From: Brevibacillus daliensis
GTDB lineage: Bacteria > Bacillota > Bacilli > Brevibacillales > Brevibacillaceae
Assembly (NCBI RefSeq): GCF_021245735.1
Contig: NZ_JAJISB010000008.1
Span: 62,001 to 126,000, forward strand
DNA length: 64,000 nucleotides
Direction: 5' to 3'
The position numbers and the translations under genes were made by a program. The first letter of the stretch is position 1, and each line of letters starts with the position of its first letter. A model generated the notes under the pieces. It was given only the letters and a program-made list of their open reading frames with translations, was not told the origin of the DNA and ran no database searches. This document shows, piece by piece, positions 35,047 through 43,787 of the stretch.

Positions 35047-36885
35047 ATGAAACGAACTTTCATAGCCATTTTCATTGTGTTACTTAGTGGTATACTTCTT
35101 GCCATTTACCTTAATCGTCCGGTATTACCACCGACAAAAGCTGTAAGTAAAAACACTACGTCGTCTTTATCAACCACTTCCCCTACTGTACAAACACATG
35201 ATAATAAAGAAGAACAACTATCGATAGCGCAAATTGTTTCGGAGATGTCAGTGGAAGAAAAAGTAGGTCAAACACTGATGCCAAGTTTTGCAGGGTTTCG
35301 GGAAGGAGAATATTTTCAGAAGCTAACACCGCAGATTAAAGAACAATTGCAAAAAAATCACATTGGCGGTGTCATCCTATTTCGAGATAGCATGCACGAT
35401 GTATCAGACATCGTTACTTTAACATCTGATATTCAGCAAGCATCCACTACATATGGAATGCTGATTGGAATTGACCAGGAAGGCGGTACTGTTTCAAGAA
35501 TGGAAATGGGAACGCAGATGCCTGGTAACATGGCGCTGGGTGCAGCTAACGATTTAGTGTTGACGAAAGAAGTTGCAGGAGTAATAGCAGAAGAGCTGAA
35601 ATCCCTAGGCATCCAGATTAATTTTGCCCCAGCCATTGACGTTAATAATAATCACGATAATCCAGTTATTGGAGTTAGATCTTTTGGTGAAGATCCTCAG
35701 GTAGTAAGTAAACAGGGAGTTTCATATCTAAAGGGAATACAAGAAAATGGCGTGGCAGTGAGCGCCAAGCATTTTCCAGGACATGGGGACACTAGTGTGG
35801 ATTCTCATGTAGGCCTCCCAGTAGTAAAGCATGATCGAAAACGACTGGAGAGGGTTGAATTGGCACCATTTCAGGCGGCAGTAGAAGCGGGTGTAGACTC
35901 TGTAATGGTTGCTCATATCTCATTTCCAGCTATTGACGACTCGAAAGTAAAATCCAGTAAAAGTGGTCAATCTGTCTTGTTGCCTGCTACCTTATCACCA
36001 AAAATTATGCAAGGTATATTGCGGGAAGAGATGGGCTTCGACGGTGTAATCATTACAGATGCGATGAATATGGCTGCAGTGACCAAACATTTTGATTCAG
36101 CAGATGCTTCTATTCAAGCTTTTAATGCGGGAGCAGATATTATTCTAATGCCTCCTGATTTAGATCGAGTACATCAGAAAATGGTGGAGGCTGTTCAATC
36201 TGGTAAGATCAGTACACAAAAATTAGATGAATCCGTTACAAGAATTCTGACGTTAAAGCAAAAGCGAGGAGTTCTTATGAAACTGAAGCAAGAGGATGTA
36301 CAAGGTAAAATTCAACATGCCAAAGCTACAGTAGGAAGTGAACCACACCTCAAAATTGAACAGCGAGCTGCAGAAGCATCCATTACATTGATTACAAATA
36401 AAAATAATGTATTGCCTTTGCAAATAGAGAACAAACAATCCATTGCCGTTATTGGTCCTAGCTATACATCAGAATTAGCAAATGAGTTAGGGAAATATGG
36501 TCTACCTGTAAAGGAGATTCCCTTATCCTTAGTAGTTCCACCAACACAACAAAAGGATATTCAGAAGGCTGATGTGCTCGTTTTTATAACGCAATCCTGG
36601 AGTAATGAACCGAAAAAACTGGCTCAGCTAAAATCTTTGATGAATCCAGCATTAGCAAATGGGAAGCAAAAAGTGATTGTCGTATCTGTACAAAATCCTT
36701 ACGATTTAGGAAACTTCCCGAATGCCACTGCTCTCATCGCGCAGTATGGATATACACCTGCGAGCTTTAAGGCAACAGCAACGATGATAATGGGAAAAAT
36801 AAAGCCAATGGGTAAATTACCAGTTACTATTTATAATTCAGAAAATCAAATATTATTTCCTGCGTTAAGTGGACTTACTTGGTAA
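35047..36885 (+). CDS. nagZ: Glycoside hydrolase family 3 beta-N-acetylglucosaminidase
   Basis: A 612-residue exported or membrane-anchored GH3 enzyme that releases GlcNAc from muropeptides. The N-terminal span (FIAIFIVLLSGILLAIYL) has no lipobox. The catalytic barrel contains GIDQEGGTVSRM, NFAPAIDVNNN, KHFPGHGDTSVDSH (Gram-positive NagZ His/Asp acid-base pair) and the nucleophile Asp in GVIITDAMNM. A C-terminal domain of about 200 residues follows, as in B. subtilis NagZ (YbbD). I chose ATG 35047, with a purine-rich GGAGTAGAGG before it, because it gives a proper signal anchor; the open frame extends 24 codons upstream without support. Confidence 0.9.
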   Translation: MKRTFIAIFIVLLSGILLAIYLNRPVLPPTKAVSKNTTSSLSTTSPTVQTHDNKEEQLSIAQIVSEMSVEEKVGQTLMPSFAGFREGEYFQKLTPQIKEQLQKNHIGGVILFRDSMHDVSDIVTLTSDIQQASTTYGMLIGIDQEGGTVSRMEMGTQMPGNMALGAANDLVLTKEVAGVIAEELKSLGIQINFAPAIDVNNNHDNPVIGVRSFGEDPQVVSKQGVSYLKGIQENGVAVSAKHFPGHGDTSVDSHVGLPVVKHDRKRLERVELAPFQAAVEAGVDSVMVAHISFPAIDDSKVKSSKSGQSVLLPATLSPKIMQGILREEMGFDGVIITDAMNMAAVTKHFDSADASIQAFNAGADIILMPPDLDRVHQKMVEAVQSGKISTQKLDESVTRILTLKQKRGVLMKLKQEDVQGKIQHAKATVGSEPHLKIEQRAAEASITLITNKNNVLPLQIENKQSIAVIGPSYTSELANELGKYGLPVKEIPLSLVVPPTQQKDIQKADVLVFITQSWSNEPKKLAQLKSLMNPALANGKQKVIVVSVQNPYDLGNFPNATALIAQYGYTPASFKATATMIMGKIKPMGKLPVTIYNSENQILFPALSGLTW

Positions 36886-36997
36886 GCTGAAGCTGTTTAA
36901 GAGAAAACGCGAGGAAAATCTTTTTTAATCCGTTATCTATGAGTAAATCTATAGACATTGAGACAATCTATGGAAAAAGGATAAGGCGGATGAGCAG

Positions 36998-37810
36998 ATG
37001 TTAGCATACAAAAAATCAATCATTCTTTGCTTTTTATTACTCATTGTTGCAAGTAGAGGATTTTGGATTACACCAGTAACAGCAAACACACCTATGCATG
37101 AAGCAATGATGAAGAAGCAAAAAAAAGTGTCACTCATCATAGATGATTTTGGAAATAACATGTCGGGTACTGAGGAAATATTAAATTTACCGATTCCACT
37201 CACCGTAGCAGTTATGCCGTTTTTGCCAAGTACCAAGAAAGATGCGGAAATGGCATATCAAAAAAAACATGACGTGATTGTACATATGCCTATGGAACCG
37301 ATGAGAGGGAAAAAAAGCTGGCTCGGACCTGGCGCAATTACTTCCGATTTAAGTGATGACGAGGTCAGAAAAAGAATTCATGCTGCAATTGATGATGTAC
37401 CTCATGCGATTGGAATGAATAACCATATGGGATCAAAAATAACGCAGAACAAGCGAATTATGCGAATCATATTAGAGGTATGTAAAGAAAGAGGGCTTAT
37501 TTATATTGACAGCAAAACCTCGTATCGAAGCATAGTTGGAGAATTGGCATACGAAATGAAGGTACCGTATATGGAAAACCAGGTTTTTCTTGATGATATT
37601 GATACATCTTCCCATATATCCAAACAGTTAAAACTCGTCTCTGAGAAAGCAAAACAAGAAGGTAAATGCGTAGCTATTGGGCATGTGGGCAAAGGTGGAA
37701 AAATCGTTGCTAAAGAAATCAGCTCTTTTATACCAGAAATGGAAAAATATGGTGAATTCGTACCTGCATCACAAATGGTTACCAAAGTAGCTCAGCCAAC
37801 ACAAAAATAG
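36998..37810 (+). CDS. Divergent polysaccharide deacetylase family protein (YibQ-like)
   Basis: A 270-residue protein with a signal peptide (residues 1-29, ending TANT), then a COG2861 domain starting KKVSLIIDDFGNN with the Asp pair. The domain continues through LTVAVMPFLP, HMPMEPM and NNHMGSKIT to IGHVGKGG. It belongs to the NodB-like fold but with altered metal residues. The exact substrate is unknown, though an envelope polysaccharide is probable. An AGGCGG-type ribosome site lies before the ATG. Confidence 0.85.
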   Translation: MLAYKKSIILCFLLLIVASRGFWITPVTANTPMHEAMMKKQKKVSLIIDDFGNNMSGTEEILNLPIPLTVAVMPFLPSTKKDAEMAYQKKHDVIVHMPMEPMRGKKSWLGPGAITSDLSDDEVRKRIHAAIDDVPHAIGMNNHMGSKITQNKRIMRIILEVCKERGLIYIDSKTSYRSIVGELAYEMKVPYMENQVFLDDIDTSSHISKQLKLVSEKAKQEGKCVAIGHVGKGGKIVAKEISSFIPEMEKYGEFVPASQMVTKVAQPTQK

Positions 37811-37861
37811 ATAACGATTATTGAGATTACAAAATAAACCTCTTCTACTAAGGTAACATAA

Positions 37862-37890
37862 TTGTGACATGGTTATAAATGTGTTAGAAT
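37862..37890 (+). promoter_or_regulatory. Extended -10 sigma-A promoter for the leader ORF-yidC unit
   Basis: TTGTGA at 37862-37867, 17-bp spacer, TAGAAT at 37885-37890 preceded by TG at 37882-37883. It lies 25 bp before the leader ORF. Confidence 0.7.
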
Positions 37891-37914
37891 AAAAATCTGT
37901 AAAAGGGAGGTGAG

Positions 37915-38193
37915 ATGATCGTGGATGTATCGATAGAGGTATCCGTATCCTATCTATGGTTGCTTCTAGGCATTACTGCTATTCTGGTGAAGACTTGGTT
38001 GATAATAATACGGCCATTTGCGAAAAATCACAATAAATTTTGTTGTGTTATGCAAGTGGAGGATAGTCAGCTTATATATAAATCTCCAGGCTCCTGTCTA
38101 TTCAGAAAGCTATACAGAAGGGTATCAATGCACAAAGAAAAAGCAACCACGTCATCAGATGAAACACTCCCAGCAACCCCTGTTCTTTGTTAA
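37915..38193 (+). CDS. Short membrane ORF before yidC, candidate arrest (MifM-like) leader peptide
   Basis: A frame of 92 codons with one N-terminal transmembrane span (YLWLLLGITAILVKTWLIII), a basic Cys-containing middle and a short C-terminus ending LPATPVLC. GGGAGGTGAG precedes it. ATG 37915 is very close to that site, while the in-frame GTG at 37921 has the better spacing, so the peptide may be 90 residues. It lies 29 bp before yidC, and its last codons form one arm of a hairpin reaching into the yidC ribosome site. In B. subtilis, MifM has this size, one span and this position, and stalls ribosomes to induce yidC2. The sequence itself is not recognisably MifM, so the role is inferred from architecture. 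Confidence 0.6.
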   Translation: MIVDVSIEVSVSYLWLLLGITAILVKTWLIIIRPFAKNHNKFCCVMQVEDSQLIYKSPGSCLFRKLYRRVSMHKEKATTSSDETLPATPVLC

Positions 38194-38215
38194 TCATTTG
38201 CTAAAAACAGGGAGG
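38178..38215 (+). promoter_or_regulatory. Hairpin masking the yidC ribosome binding site
   Basis: CCCTGTT (38178-38184, inside the last codons of the leader ORF) can pair with AACAGGG (38206-38212). The second arm includes the first Gs of the yidC Shine-Dalgarno GGGAGG (38210-38215). A ribosome halted near the leader stop would cover the first arm and free the site. Confidence 0.6.
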
Positions 38216-38222
38216 ATGTAAA

Positions 38223-38984
38223 TTGAAACGTTTTCGTAAGTATGCATTGTGGTTATCGATTGTAGCATTAATGTTAGTACTGAGTGGTTGTACAAATACG
38301 GACCCAATCACATCAGAAAGTACGGGAATTTGGAATCACTTTTTCGTTTATCCTTTTTCCTGGCTAATTCTACTAGTTGCCAAAGTAACTTTTGGTAACT
38401 TTGGATTGGCAATTATCTTGGTAACCATTATGATTCGAATATTGATTCTGCCACTCATGATCAAGCAAGTCAAAAGCAGTGTTGCAATGAGAGCGTTGCA
38501 GCCTCAAATGGAAAAAATAAGAAAGAAATATAAAAACCCTAAAGATCCAGCACAAGCACAAAAAATGCAAGCGGAAACTATGGCGCTTTACCAAAAGAAC
38601 GGGGTTAATCCTTTAAGTGGTTGTCTTCCTGCATTAATACAAATGCCGATTTTGATGGCGTTTTACTATGCAATTAGACGTACTCCAGAAATCGCATCTC
38701 AACAATTCCTTTGGTTTGGTTTAGGAGCTCCTGACCCATCTTTGGTATTACCAGTATTAGCAGGTTTAATAACGTTCTTGCAAACCAAAGTGACACCTAA
38801 CCCTGCCATGGACCAAAATCCAAGTATGAAAATGGTCTTTTATATCATGCCAGTAATGATTATTACTGCAGGGATTGGATTACCAGCTGTTTTACCGTTG
38901 TATTGGGTTATTAGTGGTGTTTTTTCAGTTATTCAAACGTATATCCTCTATAAAGTTTACCAGAAACCTGAGTTAGCGAAATAG
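38223..38984 (+). CDS. yidC: Membrane protein insertase YidC (lipoprotein type)
   Basis: A 253-residue insertase of the Oxa1/SpoIIIJ family. The signal peptide ends in lipobox LSGC (lipidated Cys23), followed by five predicted spans. The conserved hydrophilic-groove Arg is probably in ILVTIMIRILILP. The cytoplasmic hairpin KIRKKYKNPKDPAQAQKM and the segment PLSGCLPALIQMPILMAFY are typical. The start is TTG 38223, with GGGAGG 7 nt upstream partly hidden in a hairpin. The preceding short ORF may control it. It is not in the rnpA-rpmH cluster, so it is probably the second, inducible copy. Confidence 0.93.
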   Translation: MKRFRKYALWLSIVALMLVLSGCTNTDPITSESTGIWNHFFVYPFSWLILLVAKVTFGNFGLAIILVTIMIRILILPLMIKQVKSSVAMRALQPQMEKIRKKYKNPKDPAQAQKMQAETMALYQKNGVNPLSGCLPALIQMPILMAFYYAIRRTPEIASQQFLWFGLGAPDPSLVLPVLAGLITFLQTKVTPNPAMDQNPSMKMVFYIMPVMIITAGIGLPAVLPLYWVISGVFSVIQTYILYKVYQKPELAK

Positions 38985-39025
38985 GCAATGGTAAATCATA
39001 TGCGGATCTTACTATAGGTTTGAAG

Positions 39026-39066
39026 CAAAGTCTCTTGCGCGATTGCGTAAGAGACTTTGTTCGTCT
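39026..39066 (+). terminator. Terminator after yidC
   Basis: 11-bp stem CAAAGTCTCTT / AAGAGACTTTG followed by TTCGTCTT. Confidence 0.85.
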
Positions 39067-39166
39067 TGTAGAAAAAATGAAAACTCCCCGTATTTACATT
39101 TGAGTAGCTATGGTTGGATTAAACACTATTTCTAGTAAGGTTACGTTAATTTACATATCAGACTTT

Positions 39167-39706
39167 TTATCTAATGGGCGCCACCTTTTGCAGAATGGTA
39201 TGACCTCTCCACACTTTCAGTTCTGCAATAAGCTCTCCATTTCGAGACAATTCTTCTAATTCCAGTCCTTTATTTTCTTCCACATAGAATACGTCAAAGG
39301 AATAATTAACCTGAATGGTATTCGGTTCCATAGAGGTATAGGCCTCTCCTTTTATATAAATTCCTGATTCCGGCTCATGTAATGTCACTTGCTTTACAAC
39401 ATAAAGATCACCATCTGGAACAATCTCTACAAACACAGATACGGTATCAGATGATCGGTTTTTTAACGTAGTTAATACATCCTTATCTGCTTTATTAATA
39501 GACACCTGACTTGCTTCGAATTGAAGATTAACATGGTCACCATAAAAAAGATCTCTTGGATCAAGCGGTATGGTTTTTAATGTAACACTGGTCCCAGAGA
39601 GTAAGGTTATTCCAGGTACTACTAGCATAGAGCCAAGAAAGAGGAGAGGAACAAGGAGCACGATCAAAAATGAGTGAGAAGCTACAAGTGTACCTACTCT
39701 TTTCAT
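39167..39706 (-). CDS. GDYXXLXY-domain membrane-associated protein
   Basis: A 179-residue protein with one N-terminal span (FLIVLLVPLLFLGSMLVV) and an extracytoplasmic domain carrying the sequence DPRDLFYGDHVNLQF, a variant of the GDYxxLxY motif. It overlaps the end of the DUF2157 gene by four bases, and the two families commonly occur side by side, so they probably work as one membrane unit. Function is unknown. Here the motif Tyr is His (GDH), a mild departure. Confidence 0.8.
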   Translation of the reverse strand: MKRVGTLVASHSFLIVLLVPLLFLGSMLVVPGITLLSGTSVTLKTIPLDPRDLFYGDHVNLQFEASQVSINKADKDVLTTLKNRSSDTVSVFVEIVPDGDLYVVKQVTLHEPESGIYIKGEAYTSMEPNTIQVNYSFDVFYVEENKGLELEELSRNGELIAELKVWRGHTILQKVAPIR

Positions 39707-40773
39707 GTGATTGCCCTCCGTTTCTTCTCAAACCAGATTCCAAAGCAGATTAAAATGACTCCTCCAATGATGAAGAAAAGTGACTTCGGCAAAAAGTCGA
39801 ACGTAATATCTGTGTAGAAGCGGAGCAACAAAATACAAATGACAAAAATGTCTGCAAGGCTATCTTTGTTAATTCGGTATAGAGCAAATAATCCAAGTAA
39901 AACTCCTATAGACACTCCAAGAATGACTGAAAGGTTTTCAGTCATTCCGAGATCATTCCAATAGAAGGAAAAGGTAAGAAACAAACCAAATAATCCATAG
40001 AAGAATGCTCCTTGCCATTGTAAAACAGCCCGATAACGTGATAGTGGCAAAGCTACCAGGCAAAGCCCCATGATCACAATGATGGCAGGAATCCACTGTA
40101 ACTCCATATCCCATCTTACAACAACTGAGGAAATGATAAAGGCAAGCAGGAAATTTAACGAGACAAATAACAAACGTGAGGTATGATAAACCTTCTGATT
40201 AAGCCAATACAGCAGTGGGACACAGAGTACAAGAAGATAAGGGATCGGACGGAGAGGATTAACCATATCCCGCGAATAAATCGCAAGTAAAGTAATAATG
40301 AGAAATGCAATCCATTTATCTTTCAAATAAATAGATAAGGGTAGGGTGCCTAATGCCCAAAGCAAAAATGCAATGTTTGAATCAGCGTCCATGTTAAACA
40401 TTTGACCAATCAGGAAAATCCCTGCTCCATACATAAAGAAAGCAATGTAGTAAAATACACGCGAAATGCTCTTATGTCTGCTTTCATAATATCGACCACC
40501 AAGAAATAAACCGATGAGGCCACCAAAAATAAGGAATAACTTAAATAATGTCGGAATTGCCTGCCAGTTGCTAGCGATAAAGGAAAGGATACCAATCCCG
40601 ATTAATAAAGCACCAAAGCCAAGAAGAATATGTACATTACTAAAACGTGGGGTCACTTGATAACTGGCAAGGATGTTGGAAACTTGCTGTTCACTAACTA
40701 TTCCTTCTGCTTCGAAATATTTCAATTCCTTTTCCAAGAACTGAAATTGAGATGGTGAGGAAGGACGTTTCAT
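39703..40773 (-). CDS. DUF2157 multi-span membrane protein
   Basis: A 356-residue protein with a soluble N-terminal part (EKELKYFEAEGIVSEQQ) followed by about ten hydrophobic spans starting LLGFGALLIGIGILSFIASNW, the DUF2157 hallmark. No transport or enzyme motif is evident. ATG 40773 is fixed by AAGGAGGTG (plus-strand CACCTCCTT at 40780-40788); an ATG three codons upstream lacks this spacing. It is the first gene of a two-gene unit with the GDYXXLXY protein. Confidence 0.85.
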   Translation of the reverse strand: MKRPSSPSQFQFLEKELKYFEAEGIVSEQQVSNILASYQVTPRFSNVHILLGFGALLIGIGILSFIASNWQAIPTLFKLFLIFGGLIGLFLGGRYYESRHKSISRVFYYIAFFMYGAGIFLIGQMFNMDADSNIAFLLWALGTLPLSIYLKDKWIAFLIITLLAIYSRDMVNPLRPIPYLLVLCVPLLYWLNQKVYHTSRLLFVSLNFLLAFIISSVVVRWDMELQWIPAIIVIMGLCLVALPLSRYRAVLQWQGAFFYGLFGLFLTFSFYWNDLGMTENLSVILGVSIGVLLGLFALYRINKDSLADIFVICILLLRFYTDITFDFLPKSLFFIIGGVILICFGIWFEKKRRAIT

Positions 40774-40905
40774 TGCTAACACCTCCTTGCAATAGAAAAA
40801 AATCTTATATTATCATGTACCCTCATTAAATCATTTGTTAATCATCTCCTGCAATTATTTCTTTAGCTCTTTAGGATGAACTTGGTTATCTGTGCCTCTA
40901 CACAG

Positions 40906-40954
40906 AAGAAAAACTCTTTCATTAAGAAAAGACTCCAATTTGAAGAGCTTTTCT
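40906..40954 (-). terminator. Terminator after the sleL-like gene (minus strand)
   Basis: On the minus strand AGAAAAGCTCTTCA pairs with TGAAAGAGTTTTTCT, with T-rich flanks, about 75 bp beyond the stop at 41030. Confidence 0.6.
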
Positions 40955-41029
40955 GCATGTAAAGAGCTTTCATGCATTGCCGGAATAGCTACGAAACTAA
41001 ATGATAAATCTGGAAAATACGCACCTCTG

Positions 41030-42319
41030 CTACATAGGGGATGAACGTTTTACCACAATGAAATTATCCTCCAACAGTACCCAGTTTTGTGGGAAATCAA
41101 TACCTAACTTCCAATATGAGATTCCACGTAATCCAAATTCTTTAATCAAATTAAATTTTGCCTGAATGGATCTGGCATCTTCAAACCATACTTCGTGTTC
41201 TTTTTTCTGTTCATCATAATAGGTGAAAAAAGGAGCTTGTGCACCGTAATCATATAGAATTGCCGCTTCATTGTTTCGGGCAATATTAATGGCTTGCTGA
41301 GGGCTGACTACCTTGGCAAATTTTCCTCCTCGTTGATAAGGAAGAGTCCAGTCATACCCGTATAAATTTTGACCCATCATGATTTTTTCTGCCGGCATTT
41401 CGCTTAAGGCATACTCAATAACTCTTCTCACAGGACCAATAGGGGAGACTGCCATCGGTGGTCCTCCACTATATCCCCATTCATACGTCATTAAGATGAC
41501 AAAATCAACAATTTCTCCATGTGCCTTGTAATCATGTGCTTCGTACCAAATACCTTTTTGGGTAGCGCTTGTCTTGGGAGCGAGAGCAGTGGATAGTAGT
41601 AATCCTGCCCCATGGATTTTATCTCTGGCCTTTCGTAAAAAATTAATATATGGCTCACGATCTTTGGGATATAGGTGCTCAAGATCAAAGTGAATATCAC
41701 TGAATCCGTACTGCTTAGCAATTTGTAAGATATTGTTGAGCAATTTGTCTTGTAACTCTTCATTTTCTAGGATAACTTCACCTAATTCGGCACTAAATTG
41801 CCCATTTTCCAGATTGGTTACTACTAACATCAGAGTAGCTCCACCGTCGGCAGCAGCTTTTGGGGCATTGTCTAAATCGAGTGGCTTAAGGTCTCCATTA
41901 CGAAGAATTTGATAACTGAAGGGAGCTAAATAAGTGAGAAAGGGAGAAGCCTTTCTTGCAGTTTGTTCGTCAACTGGCTGATTCTGTCTCGGTTCGATAT
42001 ATGCATTGCTTTGGACGGGGGTGCGCTGATTCCTTGGGATAATTAGCGACATACCAATGGAGAGAATAGCATTGGGAGCTAGGCGATTTGCAGAACGAAG
42101 CTGATTTACAGAAATGCCATAACGCTTTGCAATTGTAAATAAGGTATCACCTTTTTTCACGATGTAGCGTTCTGGTACAGGTATTACAAGTGCTTGACCA
42201 ACGACAAGCTGTAATTCAGGATTTATTTCATTAATGAGGGAGATAGCCTGAACAGTCGTACCAAATCGATTTGCAATGGCGTAAAGGCTATCTCCTGGTT
42301 GAACCACATAGATTTGCAT
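41030..42319 (-). CDS. Spore cortex N-acetylglucosaminidase, LysM-GH18 (SleL/YaaH type)
   Basis: A 429-residue protein with two LysM repeats at residues 2-47 and 51-96 (YVVQPGDSLYAIANRFG and YIVKKGDTLFTIAKRYG), a short Gln/Pro linker, and a GH18 domain. The GH18 catalytic motif DxxDxE reads DIHFDLE. In SleL/YaaH the LysM modules bind spore peptidoglycan and the GH18 domain cuts cortex fragments during germination. There is no classical signal peptide, as is usual for these spore proteins. AGGAGGTGAATGT precedes the ATG. It agrees with the other spore genes in the window. Confidence 0.88.
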   Translation of the reverse strand: MQIYVVQPGDSLYAIANRFGTTVQAISLINEINPELQLVVGQALVIPVPERYIVKKGDTLFTIAKRYGISVNQLRSANRLAPNAILSIGMSLIIPRNQRTPVQSNAYIEPRQNQPVDEQTARKASPFLTYLAPFSYQILRNGDLKPLDLDNAPKAAADGGATLMLVVTNLENGQFSAELGEVILENEELQDKLLNNILQIAKQYGFSDIHFDLEHLYPKDREPYINFLRKARDKIHGAGLLLSTALAPKTSATQKGIWYEAHDYKAHGEIVDFVILMTYEWGYSGGPPMAVSPIGPVRRVIEYALSEMPAEKIMMGQNLYGYDWTLPYQRGGKFAKVVSPQQAINIARNNEAAILYDYGAQAPFFTYYDEQKKEHEVWFEDARSIQAKFNLIKEFGLRGISYWKLGIDFPQNWVLLEDNFIVVKRSSPM

Positions 42320-42387
42320 ACATTCACCTCCTGAGAACTGTCTCTCATTAAGACTTATTCAGCAGGAGGTTGTCTTATTGCAGGATT

Positions 42388-43563
42388 CTACACGTGTTGT
42401 ATTAAACCGATTTCCTGATCTGTTAAGTAACATTGTGGATCAGATGCCCAGTAATCTCCATAAAAGCCTTGAGCACGAGGGCGGAAGTTCCCGTTACATA
42501 CGGAGAAATATTGACAGGATGAACATCTTCCATGAATTTTATCTTTACGATTGCGCAGTCCAGCAAGGATAGGGTGTTCACTGTTCCATATTTCTTCAAA
42601 CGTTTGTTCACGTAAGTTACCCAGATGGATTTGTTGACTAAATTGGTCAGGATGCACATTACCAAGATTATCAACATTACATATAGCAATTCCAGAACGA
42701 TTGCCTCCGTTACGTTGCATCTTTTCCCATATCCGTTCTGCCAATTCAGGATTTGTTTCTTTTGTTTTTAAGTATAAATAAATGGCATCCGCATGGTTGT
42801 CCACGGTTAGTATTTCTCTTGGTTGCCCTAATTCGTGAAAACGTTGGATGTTTTCAATAATATAATCAAGTGCTTCTCTTGTCTGGCTGTGGCTGATGTC
42901 ATCCTCCACGCCGCCACGTCCAGCATAAACTAAATGGTAAAAGCAAATACGTGGAATATTTTCTTCTTCTATTAAGCGGAAAATATCAGGGAGTTCGTCA
43001 ATATTATGCTTATTCATCGTAAAACGGAGTCCTACCTTTTGACCAATCTCTAAACAGTTGCGGATCCCACGCAAAGCTAGATCAAAAGCACCTTCTTTTT
43101 GTCGAAAAGCATCATGCGTCTCTTTCATCCCGTCGAGACTAATACCTACATAGCTTATTCCTAAATCCTTTAATCGTTTTGCTTTTTCTTTATCAATCAA
43201 AGTACCATTCGTTGAGAACGTTACACGTATGCCATGCTCAATTGCTCGCTCGGCAAGTTCGAAGATATCGGGGCGAATCAGAGGCTCACCACCTGAAAAA
43301 AGAATGACGGGAACCTTTTGTTCAGCAAATTGATCAATCACATGGAGTGCTTCTTCAGTGGAAAGCTCTCCCTCGTATTTTTTTGCCTCTGAGTTAGCAT
43401 AACAGTGTTTACAGTGAAGATTGCAAGTTTTTGTAATATTCCAAGCGATTACTGGGCCATGTCCTGCGTGAGTACCCGTGCGCTGACCTTTTGATGTTGC
43501 AGAGTATCGCAATCGATCACCGAATGTTGTAGTCGTCTCAAGCAAACTAGACAACCCTATCAT
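42388..43563 (-). CDS. Radical SAM/SPASM protein of the NirJ/AhbC group
   Basis: A 391-residue protein. It starts IGLSSLLETTTTFGDRLRY, then GPVIAWNITKTCNLHCKHCY with Cys47, Cys51 and Cys54 for the 4Fe-4S cluster. A C-terminal SPASM region has further Cys residues (CSSCQYFSVCNGNFRPRA) and ends GDYWASDPQCYL. This pattern is shared with NirJ1/AhbC-type proteins that modify siroheme-derived tetrapyrroles, but no siroheme or heme d1 genes are adjacent, so the substrate is open. I chose ATG 43563 with GGGGGAATCTCC before it; the open frame runs 47 codons further upstream into the promoter. It is probably Fnr-activated. Confidence 0.82.
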   Translation of the reverse strand: MIGLSSLLETTTTFGDRLRYSATSKGQRTGTHAGHGPVIAWNITKTCNLHCKHCYANSEAKKYEGELSTEEALHVIDQFAEQKVPVILFSGGEPLIRPDIFELAERAIEHGIRVTFSTNGTLIDKEKAKRLKDLGISYVGISLDGMKETHDAFRQKEGAFDLALRGIRNCLEIGQKVGLRFTMNKHNIDELPDIFRLIEEENIPRICFYHLVYAGRGGVEDDISHSQTREALDYIIENIQRFHELGQPREILTVDNHADAIYLYLKTKETNPELAERIWEKMQRNGGNRSGIAICNVDNLGNVHPDQFSQQIHLGNLREQTFEEIWNSEHPILAGLRNRKDKIHGRCSSCQYFSVCNGNFRPRAQGFYGDYWASDPQCYLTDQEIGLIQHV

Positions 43564-43694
43564 GGAGATTCCCCCTTTTTTTACTGTATCAGAAAGAAAA
43601 AACTTCACAGAGTTTACTACCTGATACGCATGAAAAACAGCTGCTAAGAAGAAAACACAGGAAATTTTCTTATCATTGATACATGATGATAATA

Positions 43695-43764
43695 ATTCTA
43701 GCAACTCCTTCCATTTTTTGATGTGAAGTATTTCACTTCCAAGGATATAGGGATTGACTACAAT
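43695..43764. promoter_or_regulatory. Symmetric divergent promoter with one Fnr-type box
   Basis: TGTGA at 43722-43726 and TCACT at 43733-43737, separated by six bases, form a Crp/Fnr-type box (Bacillus Fnr consensus TGTGA-N6-TCACA) centred at 43729.5. A plus-strand -10 (TACAAT) begins at 43759, and a minus-strand -10 (TAGAAT) begins at 43700 reading leftward. Both lie 29.5 bp from the centre, which puts the box at about -41.5 for both predicted starts, the classical activating position. Neither side has a good -35. Confidence 0.75.
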
Positions 43765-43787
43765 CGAAAGGAAAGGAGGTAGTATGT

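Noticed and set aside
38018-38221. Alternative ORF overlapping the yidC leader in another frame
   Set aside because: No ribosome site and no membrane span; the 37915 frame has a strong site, a promoter and a clear span.
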